From Sphingobium sp. CECT 9361 (GTDB lineage Bacteria; Pseudomonadota; Alphaproteobacteria; Sphingomonadales; Sphingomonadaceae): DNA of 64,000 nucleotides. The notes beneath the pieces are model-generated. The model searched no databases. It saw only the letters and a program-made list of their open reading frames with translations, and was not told the origin of the DNA. A program made the position numbers and the translations under genes. Below, one piece after another: positions 43,060 through 53,076 of this stretch (position 1 is its first letter; every line of letters starts with the position of its first letter). The stretch lies in assembly GCF_918741285.1 (NCBI RefSeq), contig NZ_CAKKNC010000005.1, forward strand, positions 62,001 through 126,000, in the 5' to 3' direction.

Positions 43060-43332
43060 ATGACCGACAACCGTTCCGAACCGCGCGCACCCGATGCGCC
43101 CCTCCACACCACCACGATAATCGAAAAGCGCAGCAGCGGCGGAGGCATGGTCATATTGGCGATCATCGGTCTCGCACTGCTGTTGGCGGTTGGATATTTC
43201 TTCATGGAATCCAACAATCGTGAAGACGCAAAAAGCGATGCCGTAATCGGTGCCGCCAAGTCCGTGGACGATGCCGCGAGCAGCGTAGGGGATGCTGCTA
43301 AGGACGCAGCCAACAAGCTCAAAGACGAATAA
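43060..43332 (+). CDS. Small single-pass membrane protein with Ala/Asp/Lys-rich tail
   Basis: A 90-residue protein: ~28-residue polar N-terminus, one transmembrane helix (GGMVILAIIGLALLLAVGYFF) and a charged helical tail (AAKSVDDAASSVGDAAKDAA). GCAGGAGACAATA precedes the ATG. The tail pattern is reminiscent of YtxH/LEA-like stress proteins. No defined function. It follows the ScfR-like gene by 73 bp. Confidence 0.65.
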   Translation: MTDNRSEPRAPDAPLHTTTIIEKRSSGGGMVILAIIGLALLLAVGYFFMESNNREDAKSDAVIGAAKSVDDAASSVGDAAKDAANKLKDE

Positions 43333-43511
43333 CCCCGCGTTTCGGCCGGATTTTCCGGGCATTCAGCAAATCTTTGTGATTTTGCGCGACACTGCTTGCT
43401 ATGTCGGGAATATTGACAGTCGGCTGTAAGGTGCAGCGTCTGTCATGTTCCCGCCTTTCGTTGTCGGCTTTCTGATGCCGGGAGCGAGGCAAGCAGGGAA
43501 GCGCGCGTCGC

Positions 43512-44900
43512 ATGGTTCGGTTGTTCAAACATTATGTCCCGCACGCAGTGTTGCTGCTGGGCTTCCTCGATTTTGTGATGCTGTTAAGCGCTGCCGAAAC
43601 CGGCTGGCTTTTGCGCGCGCATCAGATCGGCATGGATGTCGATTACATCGGCACCCGCATTGCGCCTCTCATGAGCTTTGCCATTGCGCTTCAGGTCGGC
43701 ATGATCGCCGTTGGCGTGTATGGGACGGAGGCATTGCAGTCGCTGCGTTTCGCCATGGCGCGCCTCATCGTCGCGATTTCGCTCGGCGTGATCTTCCTGT
43801 CGGTCATGCATTTCCTGCTGCCTGCGATGACGCTGTGGCGGTCCAATTCGCTGTATGCGATGGGCTTTTCCTTCCTCTTCCTCATGGTCCTGCGCATGTT
43901 GCTGGGTTCGATGCTGGGCGGCGAAGGGTTTAAGCGTCGGCTTGTCGTGCTCGGCGCAGGCAATCGCGCGGAACGCATCCGTCAGTTGGAACAGCGCAGG
44001 GGCGCCGGGTTCCTCGTCGTTGGCTATATCGGCATGAACGACGGGCCTCAGGTGATTGCCGAAGCCATCAACCGCAGTGCGATCTATAATCTCGCGGACT
44101 TCGTTGTCCGTCTGGCGGCGACCGAAGTCGTCCTTGCCCTTGAAGAACGCCGCAATGCCGTTCCCATGTCCGATCTGTTGCGGATCAAGACGACCGGGGT
44201 TCACGTCAACGATCTCTCGACGTTCCTCGAACGCGAAACGGGCCGCGTCGACCTCGATAGCGTCAACCCAAGCTGGCTGATCTTTTCCGATGGCTTCTCC
44301 GCCGGTCGCCGCCTTTCGTCGATGGCAAAGCGCTTGTTCGATATGATCGCCAGCGCCGCGCTGCTCCTGCTCACCGGCCCCGTTATCCTTGTCGCTGCCA
44401 TGGCTGTGAAGCTGGATAGCAAAGGACCCGCCTTCTACCGGCAAAAGCGTGTCGGCTTGTACGGTCAGGAGTTCTGGATCGTGAAGCTGCGCACCATGCG
44501 ACTGGACGCCGAAGTCAACGGACAGGCCCAATGGGCGGAAAAAGACGATCCGCGGATAACCCGCCTTGGCTATTGGCTGCGCAAACTGCGCATCGATGAA
44601 TTGCCGCAGACCTGGACCGTGCTCAAAGGCGAAATGAGCTTCGTCGGCCCGCGTCCCGAACGCCGCCAGTTCGTCGAGGATCTGGAACAGCATCTGCGCT
44701 ATTATGCCGAACGCCATATGGTGAAGCCGGGGATCACCGGCTGGGCACAGATCAACTATCCTTATGGCGCATCGGTCGAGGACAGCCGTAACAAGCTGGA
44801 ATATGATCTCTATTACGCGAAGAACTATACGCCGTTCCTCGATTTCCTGATCCTTATTCAGACGTTGCGGGTCATCCTGTGGCCCGAAGGCGCGCGCTGA
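43512..44900 (+). CDS. Polyprenyl glycosylphosphotransferase (exopolysaccharide sugar transferase, XrtA-associated type)
   Basis: A 462-residue membrane protein: four or more N-terminal helices, a nucleotide-binding middle part (RRLVVLGAGNRAERIRQLE) and the bacterial sugar transferase domain from ~275 on: KRLFDMIASAALLLLTGPVI, FYRQKRVGL, KLRTMRLDAE, LRIDELPQ and SFVGPRPERRQF. It should load the first sugar phosphate on undecaprenyl phosphate. Its layout fits the subgroup seen with exosortase A clusters. It starts a four-gene run with prsK, prsR and a TPR gene. Confidence 0.9.
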   Translation: MVRLFKHYVPHAVLLLGFLDFVMLLSAAETGWLLRAHQIGMDVDYIGTRIAPLMSFAIALQVGMIAVGVYGTEALQSLRFAMARLIVAISLGVIFLSVMHFLLPAMTLWRSNSLYAMGFSFLFLMVLRMLLGSMLGGEGFKRRLVVLGAGNRAERIRQLEQRRGAGFLVVGYIGMNDGPQVIAEAINRSAIYNLADFVVRLAATEVVLALEERRNAVPMSDLLRIKTTGVHVNDLSTFLERETGRVDLDSVNPSWLIFSDGFSAGRRLSSMAKRLFDMIASAALLLLTGPVILVAAMAVKLDSKGPAFYRQKRVGLYGQEFWIVKLRTMRLDAEVNGQAQWAEKDDPRITRLGYWLRKLRIDELPQTWTVLKGEMSFVGPRPERRQFVEDLEQHLRYYAERHMVKPGITGWAQINYPYGASVEDSRNKLEYDLYYAKNYTPFLDFLILIQTLRVILWPEGAR

Positions 44901-44907
44901 GGCCGCG

Positions 44908-46983
44908 ATGAACAGCCTGCTGCAACTCATCGGGGACGGGGGTCATGCTCTGGCTGCGGCTTTGTACGCAGCCTTGGCGATCTACATCCTGCGCGGCCAT
45001 GAAGCGAAGCTGGAACGCAACCTGTTGTTCGCTGCGGTGGTGGCTACGTCGCTTTGGGCGTTGCACACCGCCTTCAGTAGTGTGACCGAACCGCTTTCGG
45101 GTTTGTCCGAAAGCCTGCGTAACGGCCTTTGGCTGCTTTTCATGTTCGTCATGCTGCGTCATGGCGAAGGAAGCACAACCCGGCACCCGATTTCGATTAC
45201 CTTTATCTACGGCGTTCTGGGCGGCGTGCTCGCCATGCAGACCGTTGCCGATCTGCTCCCCGACCTCTCGATGACAGCTTCCTTCCAATCGCTGGTCGTC
45301 CTCAGCTTGCTGCTGCGTATGATGTTTGCAATTGGTGCGTTGGTCCTGGTCCACAATCTCTTTACGATCTCCGCACCCGAGGGACGGGCGCGTATCGCCC
45401 TGGTCATGGCTGCGCTTGCTGCAATGTGGACCTATGATCTCAACCTGTATGGCATCGCTGCCCTATCCCACACCGATGCGTCTGAAATTTATGCGTTGAG
45501 GGGCATGGGGATGGCTATCCTTGCGCTTGTAATGGGCGTGGGGATGCGCGGGGGCGGTGAATGGCGCCTGCGGCTGTCACGCACTGTCGCGTTTCGGTCG
45601 CTTTCGCTGGTGGCTGTCGGGTTGTACCTCGTCGTGCTTGCCATCGTCATCGTTGCCATCGAATGGCTGGCTGGCCCCTATGCCCGACTGATCGAAGTTG
45701 CCGCGACCTTTTCAGGATTGGTCGCGGCCTTGGTCCTGCTCCCATCCCCGCGCTTTCGCAGCCTGGTGAAGGTGCTGATATCGAAACATTTCTTCCAGCA
45801 TCGCTATGACTATCGGAGCGAATGGATGCGCTTTGTCGACACCATCGGCGCGCCGGACGTGGATGCCGCCCCCATATACGAGCGCGTGGTCAAGGCTGTT
45901 GCGGACATAACGGAGTCTTCGTCCGCTCTGCTGCTGCTCCCCGATGAGAGCGGCGCATTGACGGTTGAATGTGTGTGGAACTGGCCGGCCACCACCGTTC
46001 CCACCAAGGCGATGAACGCCGCCGACGCAGCAGGGCTCAAACGCACTGGCTTCATCATCGACTTCGACGAGTTGCGTAGCGGTGGCGGGTCGCGCGATGT
46101 TGCCCCGTGGATGATGTCCGACAGTGCCGTCTGGGCGCTGGTCCCCCTGATCCATTTCGACCGCCTGATCGGGGCCATCCTGCTTGGACGCCCGCGCGTC
46201 GACCGGCGGCTGGACTGGGAGGATTTCGATATGCTCCGCACGGCCGGGCGCCAAGTCGCAAGCTATATCAGCGAAGCGCAGGGGCAGCAGGCGCTGGAAG
46301 ATGCGCGGCGGTTCGACGAATTCAATCGCCGCTTCGCCTTCATCATTCATGACGTGAAAAATCTCGTCAGTCAGCTTTCGCTGCTGTCGCGCAACGCCGA
46401 ACGCCACGCAGACAATCCCGATTTTCGCGCCGACATGATCCTCACACTGCGCGATTCGGTGGGTAAGATGAACGATCTGCTCGCTCGCCTGTCTCAGCAT
46501 AACAAAGGGCGGCAGGACGAACCGCGCGCCGTCGACGTCCGCACCGTCGCCAACGCTGTCGCCACCGCGCGAGCGCGCCAGCGCCTCGTCAAGGTAACCG
46601 GCAGCGCGTCGGACGCGATGGCCGATCCGCAACGGCTCGAACAGATACTGGTCCACCTTGTTCAGAACGCTATCGACGCCAGCGCGCCGGACGCGCCGGT
46701 CATTCTGCATCTGGGCACCGACGGCGACGGCGTTACCATACAGGTCATCGACCGTGGCACAGGCATGAGTGCCGATTTCATCCGCCGCGACCTTTTCAAG
46801 CCTTTTTCGTCGAGCAAGGCGGACGGATTCGGGATCGGCGCATTCGAAGCGCGCGAGCTGGCGCGCAGCATGGACGGCAGGATCGACGTGGAAAGCCGGG
46901 TAGGCGAGGGGAGCTGCTTCACGCTAACGCTCCCTCGCGCCCGATCGAACTACCATAGCACCCCGCAGGAAAGGGCAGCCTAA
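44908..46983 (+). CDS. prsK: PEP-CTERM system histidine kinase PrsK
   Basis: A 691-residue kinase with about eight N-terminal transmembrane helices, a GAF-like domain (~320-460) and an ATPase core. The phospho-acceptor is in FAFIIHDVKNLVSQLSLLSR, whose HDVKN form is characteristic of PrsK; later NAIDAS and GFGIGAFEARELARS give the N and G boxes. It starts seven bases after the sugar transferase and ends directly before prsR. Expected to control exopolysaccharide and PEP-CTERM protein genes; the signal is unknown. Confidence 0.92.
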   Translation: MNSLLQLIGDGGHALAAALYAALAIYILRGHEAKLERNLLFAAVVATSLWALHTAFSSVTEPLSGLSESLRNGLWLLFMFVMLRHGEGSTTRHPISITFIYGVLGGVLAMQTVADLLPDLSMTASFQSLVVLSLLLRMMFAIGALVLVHNLFTISAPEGRARIALVMAALAAMWTYDLNLYGIAALSHTDASEIYALRGMGMAILALVMGVGMRGGGEWRLRLSRTVAFRSLSLVAVGLYLVVLAIVIVAIEWLAGPYARLIEVAATFSGLVAALVLLPSPRFRSLVKVLISKHFFQHRYDYRSEWMRFVDTIGAPDVDAAPIYERVVKAVADITESSSALLLLPDESGALTVECVWNWPATTVPTKAMNAADAAGLKRTGFIIDFDELRSGGGSRDVAPWMMSDSAVWALVPLIHFDRLIGAILLGRPRVDRRLDWEDFDMLRTAGRQVASYISEAQGQQALEDARRFDEFNRRFAFIIHDVKNLVSQLSLLSRNAERHADNPDFRADMILTLRDSVGKMNDLLARLSQHNKGRQDEPRAVDVRTVANAVATARARQRLVKVTGSASDAMADPQRLEQILVHLVQNAIDASAPDAPVILHLGTDGDGVTIQVIDRGTGMSADFIRRDLFKPFSSSKADGFGIGAFEARELARSMDGRIDVESRVGEGSCFTLTLPRARSNYHSTPQERAA

Positions 46984-48348
46984 ATGGCGGACATGCGTCC
47001 CAAGCTCCTCATCGTGGAAGACGATTCCGGCCTGCAGCGGCAATTGCGCTGGGCCTATGACGACTATCGCGTTTTCATCGCAGGTGACCGGGAGGAAGCC
47101 ATTGAGTTCATACGCACCGAAGCGCCCGATGTCGTCACGCTCGATCTTGGCTTGCCGCCAGACCCCGACGGCACGACCGAGGGGTTCGCGACGCTCGCGG
47201 AAATCCTTCGGATCAAGCCTGACACGAAGGTCATCGTCGCGTCCGGCCACGGCGCGCGCGAAAGTGCGCTGAACGCCATATCGGGCGGCGCATACGACTT
47301 TTATCAAAAGCCGATCGACATCGACGAACTCGGCCTGATCGTCAGCCGCGCCTTTCACGTCCATGCGCTGGAGCGGGAGAATGCGCGTCTGGTGGAACAG
47401 CCTGCACTCGACAACCGCATATTAGGCCGCCTCATCACTGCCGCGCCGGAAATGCTCAAGGTCGCCCGGACGATAGAGCGCGTCGCCACCACGAACATCT
47501 CTGTCATGCTGCTTGGCGCGAGCGGCACCGGCAAGGAACTGCTCGCGCATGGCCTGCACGACGCCAGCACCAGAAGCGCTAAGCCGTTTGTTGCCATCAA
47601 CTGCGCGGCCATTCCCGACACTCTGCTGGAATCCGAACTGTTCGGCCATGAAAAGGGCGCGTTCACCGGCGCGGTAAAGACGACACCCGGCAAGATCGAA
47701 ATGGCGCAGGGCGGCACGCTCTTCCTCGACGAAGTCGGCGACATTCCGTTGCCCATACAGGTCAAGCTCCTCCGTTTCCTGCAGGAACGGGTGATCGAGC
47801 GCGTCGGCGGACGCGATCCGATAGCCGTCGACACCCGCATCGTTTGCGCCACTCACCAGAACCTCGAAACGATGATCGCCGCCGGCACATTTCGCGAAGA
47901 CCTCTATTACCGCCTCGCCGAAATCGTCATCGCAATCCCCACGCTCAAGGAACGCTCCGGCGATGCGGTCTTGCTCGCCAAACATTTCCTGACGCGCTTC
48001 GCCAAGGATATGAATCCTAGCGTCAAGGGACTGGCCCCCGATGCATTGGCCGCGCTCGACGCATGGGGGTGGCCGGGCAACGTCCGCGAACTGGAAAATC
48101 GCATGAAGCGCGCGGTCATCATGGCCGACGGCAAGCTGGTGACGGCGGCGGATCTGGACTTACTGCCCGGAGACGACGAAGGCGTTGAACTCATCAATTT
48201 GCGCGCTGCCCGCGAGATCGCAGACCGGCGCGCCATCCGCCGTGCGATTGCCCGGTCCGAAGGGAATATCTCCAGCGCCGCCAAGCTGCTCGGTATCAGC
48301 CGGCCGACGTTGTACGATCTTCTCAAGCAATATGAGATGCAGGCGTGA
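46984..48348 (+). CDS. prsR: PEP-CTERM-box sigma54-type response regulator PrsR
   Basis: A 454-residue NtrC-like activator. Receiver with Asp54 in DVVTLDLGLPPD and a KPID segment; AAA+ domain with GASGTGKELLA (Walker A), the sigma54-contact loop GAFTGA, TLFLDEVGD and RVIERVGGRDP; Fis-type HTH at the end (AIARSEGNISSAAKLLGISRPTLYDLL). Partner of PrsK. Activates RpoN promoters of exopolysaccharide and PEP-CTERM genes in related bacteria. Overlaps the TPR gene by GTGA. Confidence 0.94.
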   Translation: MADMRPKLLIVEDDSGLQRQLRWAYDDYRVFIAGDREEAIEFIRTEAPDVVTLDLGLPPDPDGTTEGFATLAEILRIKPDTKVIVASGHGARESALNAISGGAYDFYQKPIDIDELGLIVSRAFHVHALERENARLVEQPALDNRILGRLITAAPEMLKVARTIERVATTNISVMLLGASGTGKELLAHGLHDASTRSAKPFVAINCAAIPDTLLESELFGHEKGAFTGAVKTTPGKIEMAQGGTLFLDEVGDIPLPIQVKLLRFLQERVIERVGGRDPIAVDTRIVCATHQNLETMIAAGTFREDLYYRLAEIVIAIPTLKERSGDAVLLAKHFLTRFAKDMNPSVKGLAPDALAALDAWGWPGNVRELENRMKRAVIMADGKLVTAADLDLLPGDDEGVELINLRAAREIADRRAIRRAIARSEGNISSAAKLLGISRPTLYDLLKQYEMQA

Positions 48349-50309
48349 AGGCAAAGCGTCTCGCACTGTCGCTCAGCATCGGACTGGCGGCGACGGCGGC
48401 TCTGGTCGCGCCGATCCACGGACTGAGCGCGGGCAGCCGGGACGACGCCCGCCCAATGCTGGAACGCGCGCTCGCCGCGCTGGACAAGGGCGACCCCCGC
48501 GCTGCCCGTGTCGAACTGATGAATGCCATCCGGGCCGATCCCAATTGGGCAACCGCGCGCGTCGCACAGGCGCGCGTTCTGCTAGCGCTGGGGGACGGGC
48601 TGGGAGCGAAGGGTCAACTTGATCGCGCCCGCGCGCTAGGCGCTTCGTCCGCTACCACCCGTCACCTTATGGCGCATGCTCTGCTGCTCAGCGGTGACCC
48701 AGTGCTTGCCCTCACCGAAGCACAGGCGGCGGATGTGCCTGCGGCATATGCCGCCTATGCCGCGCGCATCGCCGGATGTGCGCTGCAGGCGCAGGACAAA
48801 GCGGCCGAAGCCTTGGCTGCGTTCGACCGCTCACTCGAACTTGCGCCAAAGGACGCTGCGACATGGATCGACCTCAGCCGCTTTAGGATCGCCACGGGTG
48901 ATCGCGCGAACGCACTGATCGCCAGCGACCGGGCGATTGCACTGGCTCCGCGCAACCCGGCCGCCATCACTTTGCGCGCCGAACTTATCCGCGATCAATA
49001 TGGCCCCGCGGCTGCGATCCCCTGGTTCGACCAAGCGCTGGCCATTGACGCAAACTATCTGCCCGCCCTTACCGAATATGCCGCCACGCTGGCCGACATG
49101 GGGCAGGCGCAGCGGATGCTGTCGCTCACCCGTCGTATCATCGCGTTGGATGGCAACAACTCGCGCGCTTTCTTCATGCAGGCCGTGATGGCCGCCCGTG
49201 CCGGGGACATGAATCTTTCACGCAGAATGCTGGCAAAGGTCGGCGACCGGCTCGACGGCCAGCCCGCGACGATGCTCCTGCGCGGCATCCTCCATCTGGA
49301 AAGCGGCAATGCCCAACTTGCGTCGGACCAGCTTGGCGCGCTTGTAGACCTGCAGCCGTTCAATTTCCAGGCGCGTCTCCTGTACGGTCGTGCTCTGTTT
49401 GAAGTAGGCCAGCCCGCCGAAGCAGACGCGATCCTCGGCCCGCTCGCAGCGCGCACCGATGCCGACACTTATACCGTGCTGCTTGCCGCGCGCGTTCGCG
49501 AAGCGCGGGGCGATAAAGTCGCTGCCGAAGCCTTGCTGGCCCGCGCCACTCGCCCGGATCGCGAACAGCCATCCCTGTTGCCGCTCGATCCCGATATCCC
49601 GGCACTAAGCGCGCTGGCCAACGCCGACCCTCGGGTAGCCGGCCCCAACATTTCCTATGTACGCGTGCTCCTTGCGAAAGGCGACACGAACACGGCCATC
49701 GCCCGCGCGACGATCCTGCGTAACGCCAATCGTGGCGCACCCGAAGCGCATGTGGCGCTGGGCGATGCGCTGGCGCAGGCTGGTCGCTGGGATCAGGCCG
49801 CACAAAGCTATGGCACCGCTGCTGATCTCAAATATACCGGCGACGTCGCCCTGCGCCTTGCAATGGCATGGAACCGGGCAGGGGAACCTGCACGCGCCGA
49901 ACAGGCCTTATCGCTCTATCTCAGCCAGAATCCCAACAGTGTCGATGCCAATCGCCTCGCCGCGACCGCTTGGATGCGCGCCAATGACTGGAAGCGTGCG
50001 GCTATTGCGCTGGAGGCGGTTCGCGCGCGGATAGGGAACAACGATGCGTATCTGCTCACCGATCTGGCTTGGGCAAATCTGGGGCAGGGTGACGCCCCAC
50101 GCGCGCTCACTTATGCGGCCCACGCCTATCGGTTGTTCCCTTCTGGGCCTGTGACGACCGATGCCTATGGCTGGTTGCTGTACAAGGTGCGCGGACCAAA
50201 TCGCGCCAGCGTCGATCTGCTAGAAAAAGCTGTCGCGCTCGCGCCGGGCAATGCCTTGCTTCGCGGTCATTTGCGTACCGCCCAAGCGGCACTACCTAAG
50301 AAAAGCTAG
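48345..50309 (+). CDS. TPR-repeat protein of the PrsK/PrsR cluster (PrsT-like)
   Basis: A 654-residue protein made of tetratricopeptide repeats from ~35 to the end, with recurring A-L-x-x-G-D-P-x-x-A and AEALAAFDRSLELAPKDAAT type helices. A GTG start overlaps the prsR stop; the first ~25 residues (KRLALSLSIGLAATAALVAP) look like a signal peptide without lipobox Cys, so it is likely periplasmic. In XrtA/PEP-CTERM loci a long TPR protein (PrsT) follows PrsK/PrsR and takes part in polysaccharide export. Ends overlapping the convergent GntR gene by four bases. Confidence 0.85.
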   Translation: MKAKRLALSLSIGLAATAALVAPIHGLSAGSRDDARPMLERALAALDKGDPRAARVELMNAIRADPNWATARVAQARVLLALGDGLGAKGQLDRARALGASSATTRHLMAHALLLSGDPVLALTEAQAADVPAAYAAYAARIAGCALQAQDKAAEALAAFDRSLELAPKDAATWIDLSRFRIATGDRANALIASDRAIALAPRNPAAITLRAELIRDQYGPAAAIPWFDQALAIDANYLPALTEYAATLADMGQAQRMLSLTRRIIALDGNNSRAFFMQAVMAARAGDMNLSRRMLAKVGDRLDGQPATMLLRGILHLESGNAQLASDQLGALVDLQPFNFQARLLYGRALFEVGQPAEADAILGPLAARTDADTYTVLLAARVREARGDKVAAEALLARATRPDREQPSLLPLDPDIPALSALANADPRVAGPNISYVRVLLAKGDTNTAIARATILRNANRGAPEAHVALGDALAQAGRWDQAAQSYGTAADLKYTGDVALRLAMAWNRAGEPARAEQALSLYLSQNPNSVDANRLAATAWMRANDWKRAAIALEAVRARIGNNDAYLLTDLAWANLGQGDAPRALTYAAHAYRLFPSGPVTTDAYGWLLYKVRGPNRASVDLLEKAVALAPGNALLRGHLRTAQAALPKKS

Positions 50310-50653
50310 GCGTCTTCCCCGACCGACAGATCGTTCAGCGATACCCCGATCCGCCGCATCTGCGCGGCCACGGGCGGCCAGACATTCTCCAGGAAATGCG
50401 TACGTTCGGCGCGCCGCAGCTTACGCGAAGCCCCTTCGGCAACGAACATGCCGACGCCGCGCTTGACCATGATCAGCCCGTCGTCCTGAAAACTCTGATA
50501 GGCTTTGGCCACCGTCAGTGGATTGGCACCCTGTTGCGCGGCAAAGGCGCGGACGGACGGCAACATGTCGCCATCGCCATATTCGCCGTCCAGTATCGAT
50601 GCGGAAATGATGTCGCGCAAGCGAAGGTAGACGGGTTTTGAATCATCGGCCAT
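50306..50653 (-). CDS. GntR-family regulator, YtrA-like short form
   Basis: A 115-residue winged-helix regulator (VYLRLRDIISASILDGEYGDGDMLPSVR, then NPLTVAKAYQSFQDDGLI and RGVGMFV). The effector domain is only ~45 residues, as in the YtrA subfamily that usually controls ABC transporters; none is near. It is convergent with the TPR gene and unlinked to the next minus-strand gene, 74 bp upstream. Confidence 0.88.
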   Translation of the reverse strand: MADDSKPVYLRLRDIISASILDGEYGDGDMLPSVRAFAAQQGANPLTVAKAYQSFQDDGLIMVKRGVGMFVAEGASRKLRRAERTHFLENVWPPVAAQMRRIGVSLNDLSVGEDA

Positions 50654-50727
50654 GACTGATGCAGTGCCATAATACAGCCCGTCACGTCAAGGCAATGATC
50701 GCTCCAAAGACATGTCTGAATGTGTCA

Positions 50728-51306
50728 TTATATGTCCCAATTCATAACAACATTGTTATATTCTGGCCGCGGTCGCTCGTCTTGCGGACGTCCCGGCGTG
50801 CCTATGAATATAAACCCGGCGATCCGCTCCTCTGCCGTTCCAAAGCTGTCGCGCACCATATCGCTATAGGATGGCCAGCCGGTGAGCCAACCGCCCACAA
50901 AGCCGCTCGCATGAGTGGCGTTGAGCAAGTTCATTATCGCCGCACCGACCGACAACTCCTGCTCCCACAGCGGAATCTTGCTCTCCGCCTTCGGGCTGGA
51001 CAATGCGACGACCAGTGTCGGTGCCTGATGCGCGAACTGATGCATCGCTTCGATCTCCAGCCGCCCGGCCTGCGGTTTATCCGCGCGATATGCACGCTCC
51101 AGCAGCGCCGCCAGCGCATCGCGCTGATCCTCGCGCACGATGACGAAGCGCCACGGCGCCAGCTTGCCATGATCCGGCGTCCGCGCCGCGACTTCCAATA
51201 TGGCGCGCAATTGCTCCGCATTCGGTCCGGGCACGATCATGTCGCGCGGCTTGCCTGATCGCCGCGTTTGCAGCAGCGTCATGGGGGAGGATATATCGTT
51301 GAACAT
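50728..51306 (-). CDS. Nitroreductase-family FMN oxidoreductase
   Basis: A protein of about 192 residues from the inner ATG (MFNDISSPMTLLQTRRSGKP); a start seven codons earlier is possible. RRSGKPRDM and RTPDHGKLAPWRFVIV are FMN-binding signatures of NfsB/YdjA-type nitroreductases, and AIMNLLNATHASGFVGGWLTG marks the second FMN contact. It probably reduces a quinone or nitroaromatic with NAD(P)H; physiological substrate unknown. Confidence 0.9.
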   Translation of the reverse strand: MFNDISSPMTLLQTRRSGKPRDMIVPGPNAEQLRAILEVAARTPDHGKLAPWRFVIVREDQRDALAALLERAYRADKPQAGRLEIEAMHQFAHQAPTLVVALSSPKAESKIPLWEQELSVGAAIMNLLNATHASGFVGGWLTGWPSYSDMVRDSFGTAEERIAGFIFIGTPGRPQDERPRPEYNNVVMNWDI

Positions 51307-51492
51307 CGCTGCTAAATGGCTGGTCAATCCTCGCGACGCAAGCCTCCAGCGCGTTCCTTAACGAAACGATGTTGGAATTTTATTCCTCAATTCGGTAACT
51401 TTTTTGACACGCGAATTTTTTGCGCTAGGCTTCTGCTATGACAGGCCGCCGTTCGAGCTGGCTGCTATCGAATACAAAGAGGGTCTAACCGC

Positions 51493-53076
51493 ATGGCAAC
51501 GCAGTATAACCTTACTGACGATAAAAAGGGGACGTTGCTGGGGCATCCCCACGGTTTGTTCGTCCTGTTCTTCGCTGAAATGTGGGAACGGTTTTCCTAT
51601 TATGGCATGCGCGCGCTGCTGATCTTCTACCTCACCAAGCATTTTCTGTTCGGTGACGACAAAGCCTATCTGATCTACGGTGCCTATACGTCGCTGGTCT
51701 ATATCACGCCTGTTATCGGCGGATATCTGGCGGATCGCTATCTGGGCGCGCGAAAGGCCGTGTTGTGCGGCGGAATATTCATCGCCATCGGCCATTTCCT
51801 GATCGCTATCACCGAAGGACCATCGGGCCAGAGCGGCTATCATCTCAATGGCTTTTTCCTCGCGCTGTCGTTCATCATCATTGGCACCGGCTTTCTCAAG
51901 GCCAATATCTCCGTGATGGTGGGGGAGCTTTACCCCCGCGACGATATTCGCCGCGATCCGGCTTATTCGATATTCTACATGGGCATCAATGTCGGTGGAA
52001 TGCTGGGACCGATCATCTGTGGCGTGCTGGGTGAAACGCTCGGCTGGGCATGGGGCTTCGGTGCAGCCGGGGTCGGTATGCTGCTTGGCCTCGTCGTATT
52101 CGTGCTGTGCAAGCCGACGCTCAAGGGGGCCGGTGAGCCGCGTAATCCGGTCGTGCTGGCGGAGCGCTCATCGCTTGGGCTCAGCAAGGAATGGACGATC
52201 TACGCCGCTTCGGCGATTGCGGTCATCGGCATATGGGGGCTGATCCAGTATCAGGATGTCGTTGGCTACGCCCTGCTGGTCTTCGCCTTCGCGACCGTCG
52301 CCTATATCCTCTATCGAATCTTCACGACCTTCGAATGGATCGATCGCGACCGAATCCTCGCGGCGCTGTTCCTGATCGCGCTCAATCCGCTGTTCTGGGG
52401 CTTGTTCGAACAGGCAGGCTCCTCGCTCAGCATCTTCACCGATCGTAATGTCGATCGCCATATCTTCGGCTGGGATGTGCCCGCGTCGGTATTCCAGTCC
52501 GTGAACTCGACCTTCATAATCCTGCTCGCGCCCCTGTTCGCCGTCCTGTGGACCTGGTTGGCAAAGCGCAGGATGGAGCCCAATACCGCTGCCAAATTCG
52601 GCATCGGTTTGCTGCTCATCGGCTTTGGCTTTCTCGTCTTGGTCGGCGGCGCAGTCGCGGCAGGGGCGGATCTGACCCCGGTCATCTTCATCTTCGGCAT
52701 CTACCTGCTGCACACCATGGGCGAGCTTTGCTTTTCACCCGTCGGCTTATCGGCCATGACGCGCCTCAGCGTCGGCGGCATCGCCGGTCTGATGATGGGC
52801 ACGTGGTTCCTGGCAACAGCGGCGGGCAATTTCGTGGCGGGCCTAATCGCGCGGGCAACCGGCGGCGAAGGCGCGGGGCCGGAAAAGGTGCTGGAAGTCT
52901 ATACCCGCCTCGGCTGGGCGGTGATCGTCGTGGGCATATTGGTGATACTTGTATCGCCCATCATCAAGCGGATGATGCACCTTGATGCGTTGACCGACAC
53001 CGGGCCGCTCGCGGGTCAGAAAGAAATCGGAGAACCGGGGGCAGCAGGGCTCGCCACCGGCAAGGAGACACTATGA
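51493..53076 (+). CDS. POT/PTR-family proton-coupled oligopeptide transporter
   Basis: A 527-residue major-facilitator protein with 12-14 helices. The POT signature ExxERFxYYG appears as EMWERFSYYGMRALL, followed by GGYLADRYLGARKAV and the second signature in FSPVGLSAMTRLS. It imports di- or tripeptides with protons. Its stop overlaps the following amidohydrolase start by ATGA, and a second amidohydrolase overlaps again, so uptake and breakdown of a peptide-like compound seem coordinated. Confidence 0.94.
   Translation: MATQYNLTDDKKGTLLGHPHGLFVLFFAEMWERFSYYGMRALLIFYLTKHFLFGDDKAYLIYGAYTSLVYITPVIGGYLADRYLGARKAVLCGGIFIAIGHFLIAITEGPSGQSGYHLNGFFLALSFIIIGTGFLKANISVMVGELYPRDDIRRDPAYSIFYMGINVGGMLGPIICGVLGETLGWAWGFGAAGVGMLLGLVVFVLCKPTLKGAGEPRNPVVLAERSSLGLSKEWTIYAASAIAVIGIWGLIQYQDVVGYALLVFAFATVAYILYRIFTTFEWIDRDRILAALFLIALNPLFWGLFEQAGSSLSIFTDRNVDRHIFGWDVPASVFQSVNSTFIILLAPLFAVLWTWLAKRRMEPNTAAKFGIGLLLIGFGFLVLVGGAVAAGADLTPVIFIFGIYLLHTMGELCFSPVGLSAMTRLSVGGIAGLMMGTWFLATAAGNFVAGLIARATGGEGAGPEKVLEVYTRLGWAVIVVGILVILVSPIIKRMMHLDALTDTGPLAGQKEIGEPGAAGLATGKETL

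Noticed and set aside
43333..43511. Sigma54 promoter upstream of the sugar transferase, expected from PrsR
   Set aside because: A TTGCGCG-like stretch is followed by TTGC at the wrong spacing, so no -24/-12 promoter is called.
43584..44930. Long minus-strand frame under the sugar transferase
   Set aside because: The plus-strand sugar transferase has complete motifs; the antisense product is charged low-complexity sequence.
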